Of a stretch of 64,000 bases of DNA, positions 34,200 to 46,554 are shown one piece after another. The notes below the pieces were generated by a model. That model worked only from the letters and a program-made list of their open reading frames with translations, was not told the DNA's origin and searched no databases. The stretch's first letter is position 1, and each line of letters starts with the position of its first letter. The position numbers were made by a program, and so were the translations under genes. Source of the DNA: Dermatemys mawii (lineage: Eukaryota; Chordata; Testudines; Dermatemydidae); NCBI GenBank assembly GCA_007922305.1, contig ML677366.1, forward strand, positions 14,728,783-14,792,782, read 5' to 3'.

Positions 34200-35110
34200 T
34201 GTACAGCCTAAAGCTATATATGTGTTCATGAGACTGAAATTGGTTTTTATCCCATCATCTGTGTGTATAGAACACATGTAGTTGTAGCTACATCTCTCCA
34301 AGGGCTGGTAACCAGAGGCCCCGTCCAATCGAGAACCAAGACCCTGCTGATCCAAGGCATCGAGCTTCAGTATGCTGACAATGCTGGAGTGTGTGCTCAC
34401 TTGGAAACGGAGCTTCAGGTGATCATCAACGTCTTTGTTGAAGCATGCCAGAAAATGGGATTGACACTCATGATTCAGAAGACAAAGGTTCTCTGCCAGC
34501 AAGCTCCTGGTATACAACTTCCAGCACCAGCAATGCAGTGCCATGATAAACTTTTAGAGAACCTTGTGCATTTCCCATATCTTGAAGGCCACCTGTCACA
34601 GACAGTTGATGTTGATGAAGAAATCCAGTACCAGCTCAAATGTGTTAGCTGAGCTTCTGGTCAGAGGGTGTTTGACGACTGCAATATCAGCATTAAAACC
34701 AAACTTGTGGCTTACAAAGCCCTAGTGTATGGGGCTGAAACATGGACAATATAGAGGAGATATCTTAAGGCACTGGAGAATATCATAAATGCTGTAGGCA
34801 TAGATGCTTTGAATTAAATGGGCTGATAAATGCACTATCAGTGTCCTCTTGCAAGCCGATATCATGAGCACTGTGCTGCTGATTAGCTATCATCAAATTC
34901 TCTGGGCAGGTCATGTTGTCCGGATACCTGATTTCAGACTGCCAAAACATGATCTTAAGTCTCAATTCAGCCAAGGCAAATGTGCTAGAGGAGGGCACAA
35001 AAAGCACTACAGCAAGGGCCTCAAGGCTAATATGAGGAAATGTACTATTGACATTGTCAAGGCTGAGTCCCCATTCTGGCACTTCGAGTGGAGGTGGGGG
35101 CCCGCAAGCA
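34200..35110 (+). mobile_element. Non-LTR retrotransposon, RT and C-terminal fragment, dead
   Basis: The frame 34263-34652 includes IELQYADNAGVCAHLETELQ, EACQKMGLTLMIQKTKVLC and LVHFPYLEGHLSQ, the RT palm and thumb of a LINE. The catalytic YADD reads YADN. The later piece 34849-35181 includes ILWAGHVVRIPDFRLPKHDL and RGGHKKHYSKGLKANMRKC, the C-terminal region found in several non-LTR clades. Stops and frame changes separate the two. It is unlike the CR1 copies here; I cannot assign the clade. Confidence 0.8.
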
Positions 35111-35164
35111 TTCTAAAAATTAATATTGGCCACGCCTGGCTTGTATTAAACTCCCAAGATTACA

Positions 35165-35990
35165 GCTTCTTTCTGACCTAGGATGCATACACGCTGCCAC
35201 TCCCCAAATACAAACTCCTTGGAACCCAGGAAGTTGCACCTGGGAATTCCGTCCTGTGGGGTACTCTCAAGCCCTTTCACCACACACCCCACTCCCAGCG
35301 GGAAGAGCTGAAAAATAAAACAAAAGAAATTAGCTGTTGCCCCCAGCTAATTCAACAACATGCACAAACCTGCTAAAACACCAAAAATCCAATCCTGTTC
35401 TTAAAAAAGGTCAATTTTATTAAAAACAAAAAGAAAGAAAATACATCTGGAACTTAGGCGTTTGCTAGCTTTTAAAAGAGCAATTCCAATAATAAAGCAC
35501 CCAAAATAGGTTTCTTGGGGGTTCAGCTTAAAGGTTACAAGCAAACAAAAGCATCTGGGGTTGCCACCGAGGAGTCCACTAACTCTAAGAAATAAACAGA
35601 AATAAACCTAATAGTGTCTTTCTAAATATTCCTGATCTACTTTCACATTTGGGGGTTCCAAATAAGTAGTTCTAGCTATGATCTGATGATCTCTGATCAT
35701 ACCTGGCTTAAAGCGCCTCATAGCATAGCTACTATCTGTTCCCCTCATTCCCAGCAAACCTCAACAGAGACAAAGGGGAAGCGTTGTTGTTTTTTTCCAT
35801 TTTAAAAAGTTCTAGCCTTCCCATTGGCTCCTTTGGTCACGTGCCCACTCCCTTTTCATTATCTGAAGGACTTCGTTAACCTTTTATAGGTACATCAAGG
35901 AAAGACCAGCCACCAAGAGGGACTTTATAGCTAACTGGTTGGCAAGATGTCCATAAAAGGGAGCTACCCTCGCCTTCATTCATCATAGAC
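35165..35990. other. Unidentified interspersed repeat candidate
   Basis: No open frame. It has the look of a long repeat read antisense, with the tract ggtcaattttattaaaaaca holding reverse poly(A) signals, followed by attcagcttaaaggttacaag-like text. It could be a solitary LTR, but no paired LTR, primer-binding site or duplication was found. Confidence 0.25.
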
Positions 35991-36311
35991 AACTCATGGG
36001 AATGTATAGCCTAGGCCCATCAACCCTGGAGGAATTGCATGAGGCAGGGAACTCAGCACTTTGAGAACCAGATGCGATTACATGTAATGGTAAAACAGGA
36101 GCAACAGCAAGAGCATGCCATGGCTCGAACTAACATTACACGCTCACCCATCCTGCTCGGAAATACATGCCTGCAATGGGGCAGAGTCTGTGACTCTAGA
36201 ATAGGCCTCAGCACCCATCAGTGGACTCACAGTTAATGTGAAATGGACAAGCCATGAAAGACAATCTCCTTGACGTTGAGGAATGGCCGCTGATGAGTTT
36301 TAGATAATGTG

Positions 36312-36350
36312 GGGCCAGATCATCAGCTGGTGTAAATCACATAACAGTCA
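36312..36350. repeat. GGGCCAGATTCT-type repeat fragment
   Basis: ggggccagatcatcagctgg followed by tgtaaatcac matches one end of the palindromic repeat family also seen at 16627 and 61748. Confidence 0.4.
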
Positions 36351-36419
36351 CCAGGCAGCGGGGAAGCAGTGCAAGCAGCTGCAATTGGTTCCAGAAGTAA
36401 TTCCATGATTCAGCAGGAA

Positions 36420-36660
36420 ATTACAGAATCATAAAAACGTAGCTCTGGAAAGAAAACCAAGACCTCACCTAGTCCAGCACTCTATAATGTAGCCCAGTGG
36501 TGGGCAGCCTGCAGCCCATGGGCTGCACGCAGATCCCATAGAAATGCCCTTCTATGACACAGTTAGGTTATGCATGCAGCCCACAGATGCCCATCACTAA
36601 CCTAGACCATCCCTGACTGGTGTTTGTTTTGCCTGTTCTTTAAAAACTCTGCCAATGGCA
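36420..36660 (-). mobile_element. CR1 LINE tail split by a nested hAT MITE
   Basis: The two halves, cagaatcataaaaacgtagc through cacctagtccagcactctataatg, and cctagaccatccctgactgg followed by tgtttg, are consecutive parts of one CR1 tail in antisense. Between them (about 36491-36594) is cagtggtgggcagcctgcag..cagatgcccatcacta, a short hAT-like element with inverted ends. The hAT inserted into the CR1. Confidence 0.7.
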
Positions 36661-36824
36661 GGGATGCCACATAATCCTGCAGAAGGTCATTTTAATATGT
36701 AAATCAATAGCTTTGCTGCTTTGCCAAGATGTGCAAATACAACACCAACAGACTCCAGATGTCAGGGGGTGGGACTGAACATGGGACCTCCGGAGTTTAG
36801 TGCATGAGCCTCTACTGCATAGAA

Positions 36825-37130
36825 GGCAATCAGGTTGGTCAGGCACGACTTTCCCTTGGTGAATACATGTTGACTGTTCCTGATCACCTTCCTCTCCTCC
36901 AAGTGCTTCAAAATAGTTTCTTGGAGGACCGGCTCCGTGATTTTTCCAGGGATTGGAAGGTGAGGCTGACCATTCTGTAGTTCTCCTTCTTCCCTTTTTA
37001 GAAGATGGGCACTATATTTGGCTTTTTCCAATAGTTTGGGATATCTTCCAATCACCATGAGTTTTCAAAGTAATGGCCAATGGCTCTGCAGTTTGAACCG
37101 CTTCTTGGAGTAGCTAGTTCAGGAACCCAC
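36825..37130 (-). mobile_element. CR1 LINE RT fragment (second subfamily)
   Basis: The minus-strand frame 36762-37058 reads KREEGELQNGQPHLPIPGKI, HLEERKVIRNSQHVFTKGKS followed by CLTNLIAFY. This is the RT finger region of a CR1 subfamily different from the 3705 copy (ITEPVLQE..ILKHLEE). It is truncated at both sides. Confidence 0.85.
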
Positions 37131-37239
37131 AGGGGAGAAGCAATTCATGATTTAGTCCCAAGTGAGGCTCACAGGATTTGGTCCAAGAGATGGAAGCTTT
37201 TGATACAGTCTCCCACACTATTGTTGCCAGCAAGGATCT

Positions 37240-38885
37240 GGTCCAAGAGGTGAAAAAAGCTGAACCATTTGGTAAAAGTAATCATAGTGTAATTAATTTT
37301 AACATCTGGGGGGGGGAATGCCAAAGAAACCCACCAAACTAGCATTTTACTTCAAAAAGGGGGAACTACACAAAAATGAGATTAAACAGAAATTAAAAGG
37401 AACAATCAGAAAAGTGAAATGCCTGCAAGCTGCACAGAACGTTTTAAAAACACCATAGCAGAGGTTCAAACTATATGTATACCCCAAATAGAAAAAAGAG
37501 TAAGAGTACCAAAAATAAATTCCATCATGGCTAAATAAAATCTTTTAAAAATTGAAGAGCAAATCCTACTGAGGGAAAATAGAAAGGAAGAAAAACTCTG
37601 GCAAGTCAAATAAAGTATAAATTAGCCAGGTCAATAAAGAATTTAAAGCACAATTAACAAAAGACACAAAAACTAACAGCAATTTTTTTTGACACATTAT
37701 GTTGAGGAAGAGTCAATCTGGCTTATGTAAAGGGAAATCATGCCTCAACAATCTATCTGAATTCTTTGCAGGGGTCAACAAACATGGACAAGAGTGATCT
37801 AGTGGATATAATGCACTTGGACTTTCAAAACGCTTTCGACAAGGTCTCTCACCAAGAGCTCTTATGCAAAGTAAGCCATCATGCCCATGTCCATACTTAC
37901 CAGGGATCGATGCTGCTAGTGAAGACCAGCTAAATAGACTGCAGAACGCTCTCTGGTCAACTCTGGTACTCCACCGGAATGAGACAATTAAGTTAAGTTG
38001 ATGGGAGAGCATCTCCCATTGACACAGTGCAGTGCAGACACTGAAGTAAGTCAACCTAAGCTACGTCAACTCCAGCTACATTAGTAGTGTAACTTAGGTC
38101 AATTTACCACAGTAGTGTAGGCAAGGCCCATGGGATAATAGGAAAAGTCCTCTCTTGGATCAGTAATTGGTTAAAAGATAGGAAATAAAGGGTAGGAATA
38201 AATGGTCAGTTTTTAATAATGGAGAAAGATAAATAGCAGAACCCTCAAGGAACTGTACTGGGACCAGTTCTGTTCAAAATATTCATAAATTATCTGGGAA
38301 AAGGTGTAAACAGTGAGGTGGAAAAGTCTGCAGATGATACAAAATGGTAGATGAAATTCAATGTTGATAAATGCAAAGTAATGCACATTGGAAAACATAA
38401 GCCCAGCTATAAATCCAAGATGATTAGCTAGTACCATTCAGGAAAGAATACAATAGAGGTCTATAAAATCATGAATGATGTGGAGAAAAGTAAGTAAAAA
38501 AGTGTTATTCCCCCCTTCACAGAACCAGGGGTCACCCAATGAAATTAATAGGCAGCAGGTTTAAAACAAACAAAAATACTTCTTCACATAACACAGTCAA
38601 CCTCTGGAACTCATTGCCAGAGGATGTTGTGAAAGTCAAAACTATAATCGGATTAAAAAAATAATTAGATAAAGTCATGGAAGATAGGTCCGCCAACAGC
38701 TGTAAGCCAAGATGGTCAAGGACACAGCCGTGTGCTCTGGCTGTCCCTAAGAGCTGGGACTGGATGGATCACCCAATAAATTGCCTTAATTCCTTTTGTA
38801 GCATATGTCATTATGCCTTGCTCAAAGTTAGGATAGTGGGCTAGATGAACTATTGCTTTAACCCACTATAGCCATTTATGTTCTT
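37240..38885 (+). mobile_element. CR1 LINE, plus orientation, with nested MITE
   Basis: The block runs from the endonuclease-RT linker (about 37240-37680) through an RT segment (37760-37880: DLVDIMHLDFQNAFDKVSHQ) to the 3' tail (tagtgggctagatgaactatt near 38835). The RT is cut by a MITE at 37884-38129 and resumes with gggataataggaaaagtcctc. Many stops make it dead. It faces the 36825 fragment head to head. Confidence 0.88.
37884..38129. mobile_element. MITE nested in CR1 (GTCTACACT terminus family)
   Basis: About 246 bp inserted into CR1 RT between the codons for SHH and GIIGK. The right end gtagtgtaggcaaggccc and the eroded left end cccatgtccatacttacc are inverted copies. The trinucleotide ATG flanks both sides. 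The interior (gtcaacctaagctacgtcaac) matches the outer element at 48454-48885. Confidence 0.7.
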
Positions 38886-39330
38886 TACGTTCACAGACCA
38901 TTATCGTAGGGCACCATTCAAAGCCTAATGTCATTAGGCTCCTCCAAATCTTTGTAAAACGTTTAAGTTAAGAGTTCAATTTGGAAAGTTTAAAAATGGA
39001 AGATAACAGGTTTAGAAAATGCCTTTTGCATCTGCCACTGAAGAAGTCTCTTTGGGGGGCAGAAGCCAACATTACTCATTGTAGAGGAGATAAAAGATTC
39101 CTCTGTTAAAATACAAAATATTATTGGCTGTATAGTTTTAGGTGTCCCATAATGGAGTTAAGTCGAGTTTTTAAAATGTTTTTATTTATACTGCTAGATG
39201 GAAGTGTAAGGAAACGCATAAATAAGCTAAACAGAACTTACTGAAGAAATGGGAAGTCATCTTCCTTGTATGTAAATGGTTTGTAATAGGAGAGTACTGT
39301 GCAACACATAAGGAGAAAAGGATGGTAACA
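38886..39330. other. Intergenic gap between CR1 and MESD 3' end
   Basis: AT-rich unique-looking sequence with no feature recognised. Confidence 0.4.
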
Positions 39331-39334
39331 GACA

Positions 39335-42300
39335 GCGTTGTTACAGTAAGTTTTATTAAAGTGATTCATTACATTGTTGAAAAATTATATACAAATGCTG
39401 CCCTGGAAATATTATTTGTGTGAACACTACCACCACCTACTTCCCCATAGGCAATGGTGTTTCAGAATTATGCTAGTCTTTCTCTCAAAGTTAAGCCTCT
39501 GGCATTTAATTCAGCTGCTACATTCAGCATTTCTTTTGTGCGAGGCGAGGGGCCCCAATCCTGCTATAATTGAAGTCCGTGACAAAACTCCCATTGAAAC
39601 CAATGGAAGCAAGATCGAGTCCTCTGTCAATGGAAGTTGCATCATTGCACTGGACTTCTAACCAAGAAGATTCAGACTAAATTAGATAAAACAGATCATG
39701 ATGTTTCTACACAGTACTGTAAAAATATTTATCAGAGATGTAAGTCCTGACTACACAGGTAGAAATATCAATATAATTTGCCTGTAAAGGTTCTGTAACA
39801 AATATTTATGTAGTAGCACCTCAAAGTTGACCAACTTAGGCACAACGTTTAGCTTTTATAAAACTTGCAATCCACAGAAATAATTTATACTAGCATGTTA
39901 GATCTTCGATGAAAATTTTTTGCAGTGTCACTGCTACAACACATCTTCTACAAAAGCAGGCGGGCACCAATTTAGCTCTTATGAAAGCACAAATTTGGTT
40001 TTCATGCAACTGTGTAAGCAAGAAAAAGGTACATGGGGGAAATCAGGATACAGAGTTCTCTCTAAAGTGGATCACGGACATACATATTACATTATCCACT
40101 TGGCTGTACAGGGAGTATTTCGAGACAAGCTGTGGCAGTAGCCGAAACCTGCCAACCTTGTCTCAGACATCTATTTAAGCTTAAAAGCAGTATATCAAAT
40201 GCAAAGGTGCAGGCTAGGATCCACCCGTTGGCTTGGATTCCTGCTTAGTTCACTGCTCCACAGCATCTTCACAGAGGATATTCAGTCACTGTTATAAATT
40301 GTCCCTTCATTACACATATTCTGCTCATTATCCCAAGGTCACCTCTGATGCAAAAGTGTCATTGAAAGAAAACAAAGGTCAACTGCGTGCAAGAACTTAA
40401 AGTGGAATTAAAGAAAATGGACATCCAGAACACAAGCAGGACTCTTGCAGTCTGGCAGGACAGCATTCAAAATTAAAAGTACTCCACTCTCACCTCTTCC
40501 ATTCTGATACCTTTGTTTTGGAGATAGTAGTTAGTATCCTAACAACTGAAAGTGGAACAGTCAAGAGAATAAAAGTGACAATTGCTTGTGCTTTCAACAG
40601 GATCATGGCATTCATAGCATATTTAAGAGGTGCAGTGAAGTAACATTAACAGACATAACACTATCTGTTGGCCCCGGAATGTGTGGGTAGGAGAGAGTTA
40701 AAAAAAATGGAGTATAGAAGATCAGGGTGAAAGTAATACTATATACTTTGCTAATTAGAGGATCAAAAAGCATTAACTAATTAATAGTCAGCTATATGCC
40801 TATTAAGTGTCCAGGGGAAAAAAGAGGCTATATATTTAAAAAGAGCTAGCTAACATGATTTGAAACACTATTTAGCACCTAAAGCTGACAGTTTAACAGC
40901 TCATGTCAAAGTGTTGTTTCAAATTAAGTTAGCTAGATCAGGTTTAAAATAAATCTACACCTTTTCCCATTTTAGACAGACCCCTCCTGTTGAGCATTTA
41001 GCACTGATGAATTAGTCTACTGTTATTTACCTAAATATGGATTTAGATATTTAACTTTAGACATCCAAATTTTAAAATGTTGGCTTGAGCTTCATTTGTA
41101 AGTTCTATTTGGATAGTTTTAATTTTTAATAATTCCCACCCCCCCACACTCCTTAGCTGTTTTTACAGTATCTGTAATATTTTTAAAATTTACATTTTTG
41201 TGCTTGACCAGCATCATACTGCATAGTTTTTGTCAAATGGGATAAAATATTCCAGCATTCATCTGGTATATATTATACAACTGAAATACTATGTAGTCTC
41301 CTTAGATATTAGGATAGCCATGTTAAAAGTCTATTCCCATACTAAAATATCCTTAGTTCCTAAAGTATTCAAACCCTGTGTTATTCTATAATTTACAAGA
41401 TAAATTATAACTTTTTATACACTAAGAAACATTTTGGATCTTACAGTTTTTCATTTGAGTTCGCTTGTGATTCTTTCCTGAAAAAATGATGCAATATTCC
41501 AAATAAAGGCAAGGCAGAATGAGTACTTGCAAGCAACAGATCAATGATAGATGAGACGACAATGTATTTACAGGAGCAGAAAACATTCTGAGTATCAAAT
41601 ATCTACACAGTTGTCTGAACTGCTCTGTATCTTTGCCATGAACAATAGCACAGAAAAGCAGTATAATTAATCCCCAAGAGACAAATGCTTTATAGCTTTT
41701 CACTCAAAGTATTGGGCAGATATACATTTACAGCAATCTTTTCTACTGCAATTCTCTACAATCTAATCTTTAATTCCCACAAAAACCTGTAAGGGGAAGA
41801 GTGAAGATATGCATATTAATACCTGCATGTTTCATTAACATAATTTAGTCTTTATTTGTGAGTAATTATGAAAACCAGAAAGGATTAGCCTGTGTCCCAA
41901 AGATAAATTTACTGAAATTAACATATCATGCTCACAATTGTAACAGGTGAATTTTAAAATAAACTAAACCAAGTTGTATTTGTGTACAAATTTAGTTACA
42001 CTCTTAAATGAAACAAACACTCACTAAGTCAACCACTTACAAAATACTTCTATGTAAAAAGATTAACCATTATAGTTCAAACTGGGACCTTTCAGTTATT
42101 CAAAACATATGAATTTTGGCACCTTAAAAATCAAAGTAACTTTATTTCAGTAATATCAAACATATCTAATATTGTGCCTCTCATCCTGAAATCGATGTGT
42201 GCTCTGGGTCATTATGCATTATTCCTCAACATATGAGGAAAAACTTCAAAGTCATACAAATATGTAGATACAATTAGAAAAAAAAAGTTACTTAAACAAG

Positions 42301-43596
42301 TTGTCTTTTGAAGAGGATTTAAATCCCCCACTCGCACCCACAATCAACTTTCCCAGTATTTATGGTTGTTACAAAGGGAGACTGATTTAATTATTTTAAT
42401 GAGGAAGTATTCAGGTAGTCTAAACCAATTATTAAAAACCAACAAATGCTCTCCCTAACTCATTTTAATGGGAGCTGTTAGCATATAACTGACAGAATGG
42501 TCAGGCCCTAGATGGCTAGTAGGCTACATGGCTAGCAATTTTCCTCAGCACTGTAATTAATACTTATAGAGAGAGAGTTATGAAAGCTCTCAAACCAATA
42601 AAAAACAAATTCAGAATTAAGGCTGCTTTTATTTTAACTTACTTGTCTTTTACTCTGTAAGAACTCTGCTTGCTGAAACAAAAACTGAACTGGCAGTTTA
42701 CACACCAAAGCCCAGATCCTGAAAAGGTATTTAGGCATCTAGCTCCCACTGAATTCAGTGGGAGTTAAGCACCTAAATATGTTTGGGGATTGGCCAAGGG
42801 TCTGATTCTTCTTTCACATAGACCATTTTCAGACTAGCATTGTAACTCCATTGATGCCCATAGGGTTATGCCTCATTTACGCAGATACAGATGACTAGAG
42901 AATTAGGTCCTGATAATCTCTTGCTTTTGCTGATTCAGAGTACAAACAAAATAGTTTTTATATTTGTCTATCTTATATTATGCATCCAGGCACCTGTTTC
43001 AATGCCAGCTGTGGTACTCTGAGGGTAACTCTGCCTGAAATCAGAGTACAATTCATTAAAATCACAGTAAATATTACTCACTGAACAGAACTTGTATAAT
43101 GGCTTCCGGGAACATTCTGTGCCAGTTTAGTCTACTACCTAGCAGTGACTGTGTGAATCATTGACATAACTGACTTACCTAGGCACAATGGCCAACTATT
43201 ACTACATATTAACTTTGGTGCACTGTAAGGATCACAATTCTTTTTCCTTTCTCGTCATATGAGCAAAGTCCATAACATCAGATGTATTGGTGCCTATTTT
43301 AAACCTTAAACCAACTGAGTAAAACAAAAAAAAAGTTGCTATCTAAAGTAGGCAATCCCAAGACATAGTAACAGTAAAGTTAATGTTCAAAGTAAATGCC
43401 CAACATTAATAAGTAAATTGGTGCATTTAAACATACAGTCTTTTAAACCCACTAATCCTTCCTCTTCTTATTCCTACCTCTGTCCCCCTAAAGAGCCAGA
43501 AATTGTACAGGTAAGGCTGCAAAACTTAGAAACAGTTTCCTCTGTGAACAGCATAGAAGTGTTGATTTACTATATTCAGTCTGGTTAATTTGTTTG
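39335..43596 (-). other. MESD: MESD 3' untranslated region (inferred extent)
   Basis: Downstream of the MESD stop the sequence is AT-rich, largely free of young repeats and without coding signal until a reverse poly(A) signal at 39352-39357. An old repeat fragment lies at 42710-42790 (cccagatcctgaaaaggtat..). The 4.2 kb length is inferred, and shorter forms using other AATAAA sites are possible. Confidence 0.5.
39352..39357 (-). terminator. MESD: Poly(A) signal, likely 3' end of MESD mRNA
   Basis: TTTATT on the plus strand is AATAAA for MESD. It lies just inside the boundary between unique sequence and the repeat-rich region below 38.9 kb. In the sense direction it is followed by gtaacaacgctgtctgttacc. 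Confidence 0.45.
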
Positions 43597-43861
43597 TCAT
43601 AGATCTTCTCTCTGTTTGGTAGCTCGATTGTCTTCTTTGAGGGTTTTCAATTCCTTGTCTGCATCTTTTTTCTTTTTAGTTTTCTCTGGTTTGGTTTTAT
43701 TTTTTATTTTTTCACTTTCTTCTGCTCCTTTGCCAGGGTACACTTGACCTTCTAGAGTTACATCTGCACACCTCTCCTGATTTACCAGAAAATCTTTGAT
43801 CTCCCACGCATAGCTCCCATCACGCAGCATGTAGATGGCACGATTTGAGCCAACAATAAAC
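43597..43861 (-). CDS. MESD: MESD coding exon 3 with stop codon and REDL ER signal
   Basis: The exon begins after a tcatctag acceptor, completes an Arg codon and reads FIVGSNRAIYMLRDGSYAWE then RCADVTLEGQVYPGKG, the C-terminal part of the MESD chaperone fold. A Lys-rich tail follows with an N-K-T sequon, ending KQREDL then TGA (43597-43599). REDL is the ER-retrieval signal of vertebrate MESD. Coding length is 265 bp, 87 codons plus stop. The frame is intact. Confidence 0.96.
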
Positions 43862-44129
43862 CTAGATGAAAAAATACTGTCAATTAGCATTTGGTCTTTG
43901 AAGTGCTAAAAACATTATGTTTGATTCAGAGCAATTCCAAGAGTAGGGTGCACTTAGCAGATTAAGTGGTACATCTGCTTTTTTAAAAAAGCAAATAGTG
44001 CTCAACCCTAAATACACACCATGGCACCAAGTACAATTTCTCATTAGTCTCTCCAGAAAATTTGCTGTTATACAACTACTGCTATTAGCTACACACAAAA
44101 GTGTTGATATCTTATAATTAAGCCTGCAA

Positions 44130-44745
44130 GTTTGTCACAGATTCTGTGACTTTCTGTGACCTCCATGACAAGGACCTGCCTGGTTCAGTGCCACCACACG
44201 CCCAGCAGCAGAGTGTGGGTTGGTGTGAGGCAAGTTCTGGGCAACACTTACATTGGGGGACTCTCCAGAAACAGTGACATCCCCGCTTGCTCAGCTGCTA
44301 CGTAGAGGCGTGGCCAGGCAGCTCTGCAGGCTGCCTCCGCTCAGAGTGCTGGCTTCGCAGCTCCCATTGGCAGGGAACCGCAGCCAATGTGAGCTGCAGG
44401 GACAGTGCCTGCAGGCTGAGGCAGTGGGCAGAGCTACCTGGCCCCCCTGCTTAGAACAAAGCTGAGCAAAGGGGTGTCGCTGCTTCCAGGAAGCCCCCCA
44501 GGTAATAGCCACCCAGAGCCCGCTTCACCCTGTCCCGTGTCCCAACCCCCAGCCCTCTCCCATACCCAAATTGAATTCTGCTGCTGCATGGGGTGGGGAG
44601 GCACAGAGGCAGGTAGGCAAACCCACCCCAACAAGTTTTAGTCATGGGTATTTTAGTAAAAGTCAGAGACTAGTCACAGGCCATGAATTTTTCTTTACTG
44701 CCCATGAGTTTTACTAAAAATTCCTGTGACTAAAACATTATTTAC
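44130..44745. repeat. Unnamed reptile interspersed repeat with inverted ends
   Basis: The left end ttgtcacagattctgtgact followed by ttctgtgacctccatgac, and the right end acaagttttagtcatgggta with tttagtaaaagtcagagac, belong to a repeat rich in 'gtgac' and 'gactaaaac'. The interior is GC-rich. It lies in MESD intron 2. Family not assigned. Confidence 0.45.
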
Positions 44746-45285
44746 AAGAAATACTCATTAATATGTATAAAACAAAGCAAAGAGAAAGTGAAGAATATAA
44801 GCTCTAAAACTAAGAAAGAAGCAGGACATTAACTTATTTAATGTTTGTGGCTGTGTTGAGACTTGGTGCCCTTCAAGGAAACCACAGAAAGACACATCTG
44901 CCTATGTTTCAAAAATGTGGTTGATGAATACTTAAGAACATATGAAAAATATTACAATAAGATTTCATTAAGTAGCTAATAAACTGCCAACATGCATTAA
45001 ATTTCTTTCACATAAAAAGAAATAAACAGTATTCCATTACGGGATGCAAGATCAATAAAGCTAGAGCTCTCTCTGCCTCCTCACCAGCAACAGGCAATCT
45101 ATCATAGATCCTTTGGAAATAGAAGGATGAAAGTTTATTTTTAATAAAAGGAATTAAAAGCTGAGTGTTGACACAGACTTCCAGGTGTAATTGCTTATGT
45201 GCTTGATGGGAAAGCATTACAATTAAAAAGACAGATGGCTGGACTTCGTTAGAAAAAGGCTAGGCCATACAGACACTGTGACTAA

Positions 45286-45816
45286 GGGCTGGTCTACACT
45301 TTACAGTTAGGTCAACATATGGCAGCTTATATCAACCTAATTATGTCAATGTCTTCATTACAGCCTTCCTCCCACCGATGAAAGTGCCCTACCACATGGA
45401 TATAACAACTCCACCTTCATGAGAGGTGTAAGGCTTACTGGTGTAGTTGGGGTGATGCAGTGTCTGTGTAAATGCTGCATCCCTCACATTGGCTGTCTTG
45501 TCAATTTCACGGAAGGAAAAAAAATAAAATAAAATAAAAAAAAAAAAGCTTCCCTTCCCTCAGAGCAGCTGAGAGCCAGGGCAAGAAGCCTGGGCACCTC
45601 CCTGCCCATTCCTTGCACTACTGGTAGGAAGCTGCCAGCGGAGCTGAGAGACTGGGCTCTCAGTTCCCCACACTGCCCCTCCTAGGTTTGTGGAAGCGCT
45701 GCTGTTGAGAACAAGCACACCAACCCTAGAAGGACATGCACCCCCACAGAGATTATTGCAGTAGCTATAAATTTACCTCATATAGGCTGACTCACATTTA
45801 TAGTTTAGACATACGC
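45286..45816. mobile_element. PIF/Harbinger-like MITE with TAA duplication
   Basis: Starts GGGCTGGTCTACACTTTAC and ends TAGTTTAGACATACGC, inverted copies with some drift. TAA flanks both sides, the duplication expected for Harbinger elements. The interior (ggtcaacatatggcagctta, ccgatgaaagtgccctacc) has no coding frame. It lies in MESD intron 2. Confidence 0.75.
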
Positions 45817-46012
45817 TAAGTCTTAAAAAGCTTTGTATACCAGACCACATTACTGCCAAGGAGACTTGAAGGTAGGTTAAAAAGGTATAAACAGTGATTT
45901 AGGAGAGCAAAGAAATAGATTTAGAGAAACAGAACAGCTTTGAAAAACACTTTGAGAAAGAAACATCAAGGTCCTATAAAAGCAATACAAAACTTTGAAG
46001 ACAATTGTTTAC

Positions 46013-46245
46013 CTCTGTACATCATAGTTTGCATTGAAGAGACTGCCCTGCCACAGGCTGGTAATTTCCTCAGTCTCTTTTTCAGTGGGATTTCCTGACA
46101 CTGTAACAAACATCATAAGTGTTTTCCCTTTTTTGGTCAATTTCAGGATACTCTCAGGGTTGCTTGGATCAATTTCGGAGAAGTCTATTGGTGCTGATGG
46201 CCTTTTGTGTTCAGGAAGATCTCCCTCTTCTATGTCATCATCTTT
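46013..46245 (-). CDS. MESD: MESD coding exon 2 (chaperone core)
   Basis: This 233-bp exon has acceptor ttcaaaacag and donor AGAG|GTAAAC. It reads KDDDIEEGDLPEHKRPSAPI, DPSNPESILKLTKKGKTLMM, then VTVSGNPTEKETEEITSLWQ and LFNANYDVQ, near identical to MESD. This is the folded domain with the thioredoxin-like beta-alpha layout that binds LRP beta-propeller/EGF modules in the ER. There are no breaks. Confidence 0.97.
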
Positions 46246-46554
46246 CTGTTTTGAAATAAACAGATTTTAAATTACACATTACACTCAACATGTCACCTCG
46301 ATATAAACTCCAACCTACTGCAAAACTATTCTTTTGACATTTGTTACTGTAGTTGAAAGAATTACTAGACACTGCCTGTGATAAAAGAGATTGATTTAAT
46401 TACGAAGATTCCAAAATAAAGACAATTATAGCAAATTGCATCTCCTGAACTCTTTACTGGGAGACTGCCCCAACTCTTAAGCGATATTTACTGACCTTCC
46501 GTGAATCCTTCCCTCCCCTATCACCTCATATATGCCACATGCTTAGAGCAGAAT

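Noticed and set aside
33942..34544. 200-codon minus-strand open frame
   Set aside because: Largely antisense to the LINE RT fragment on the plus strand; no domain or splice context.
35165..35990. Endogenous retroviral LTR
   Set aside because: Only the general style suggests it; no paired LTR, primer-binding site, coding domains or target duplication could be found.
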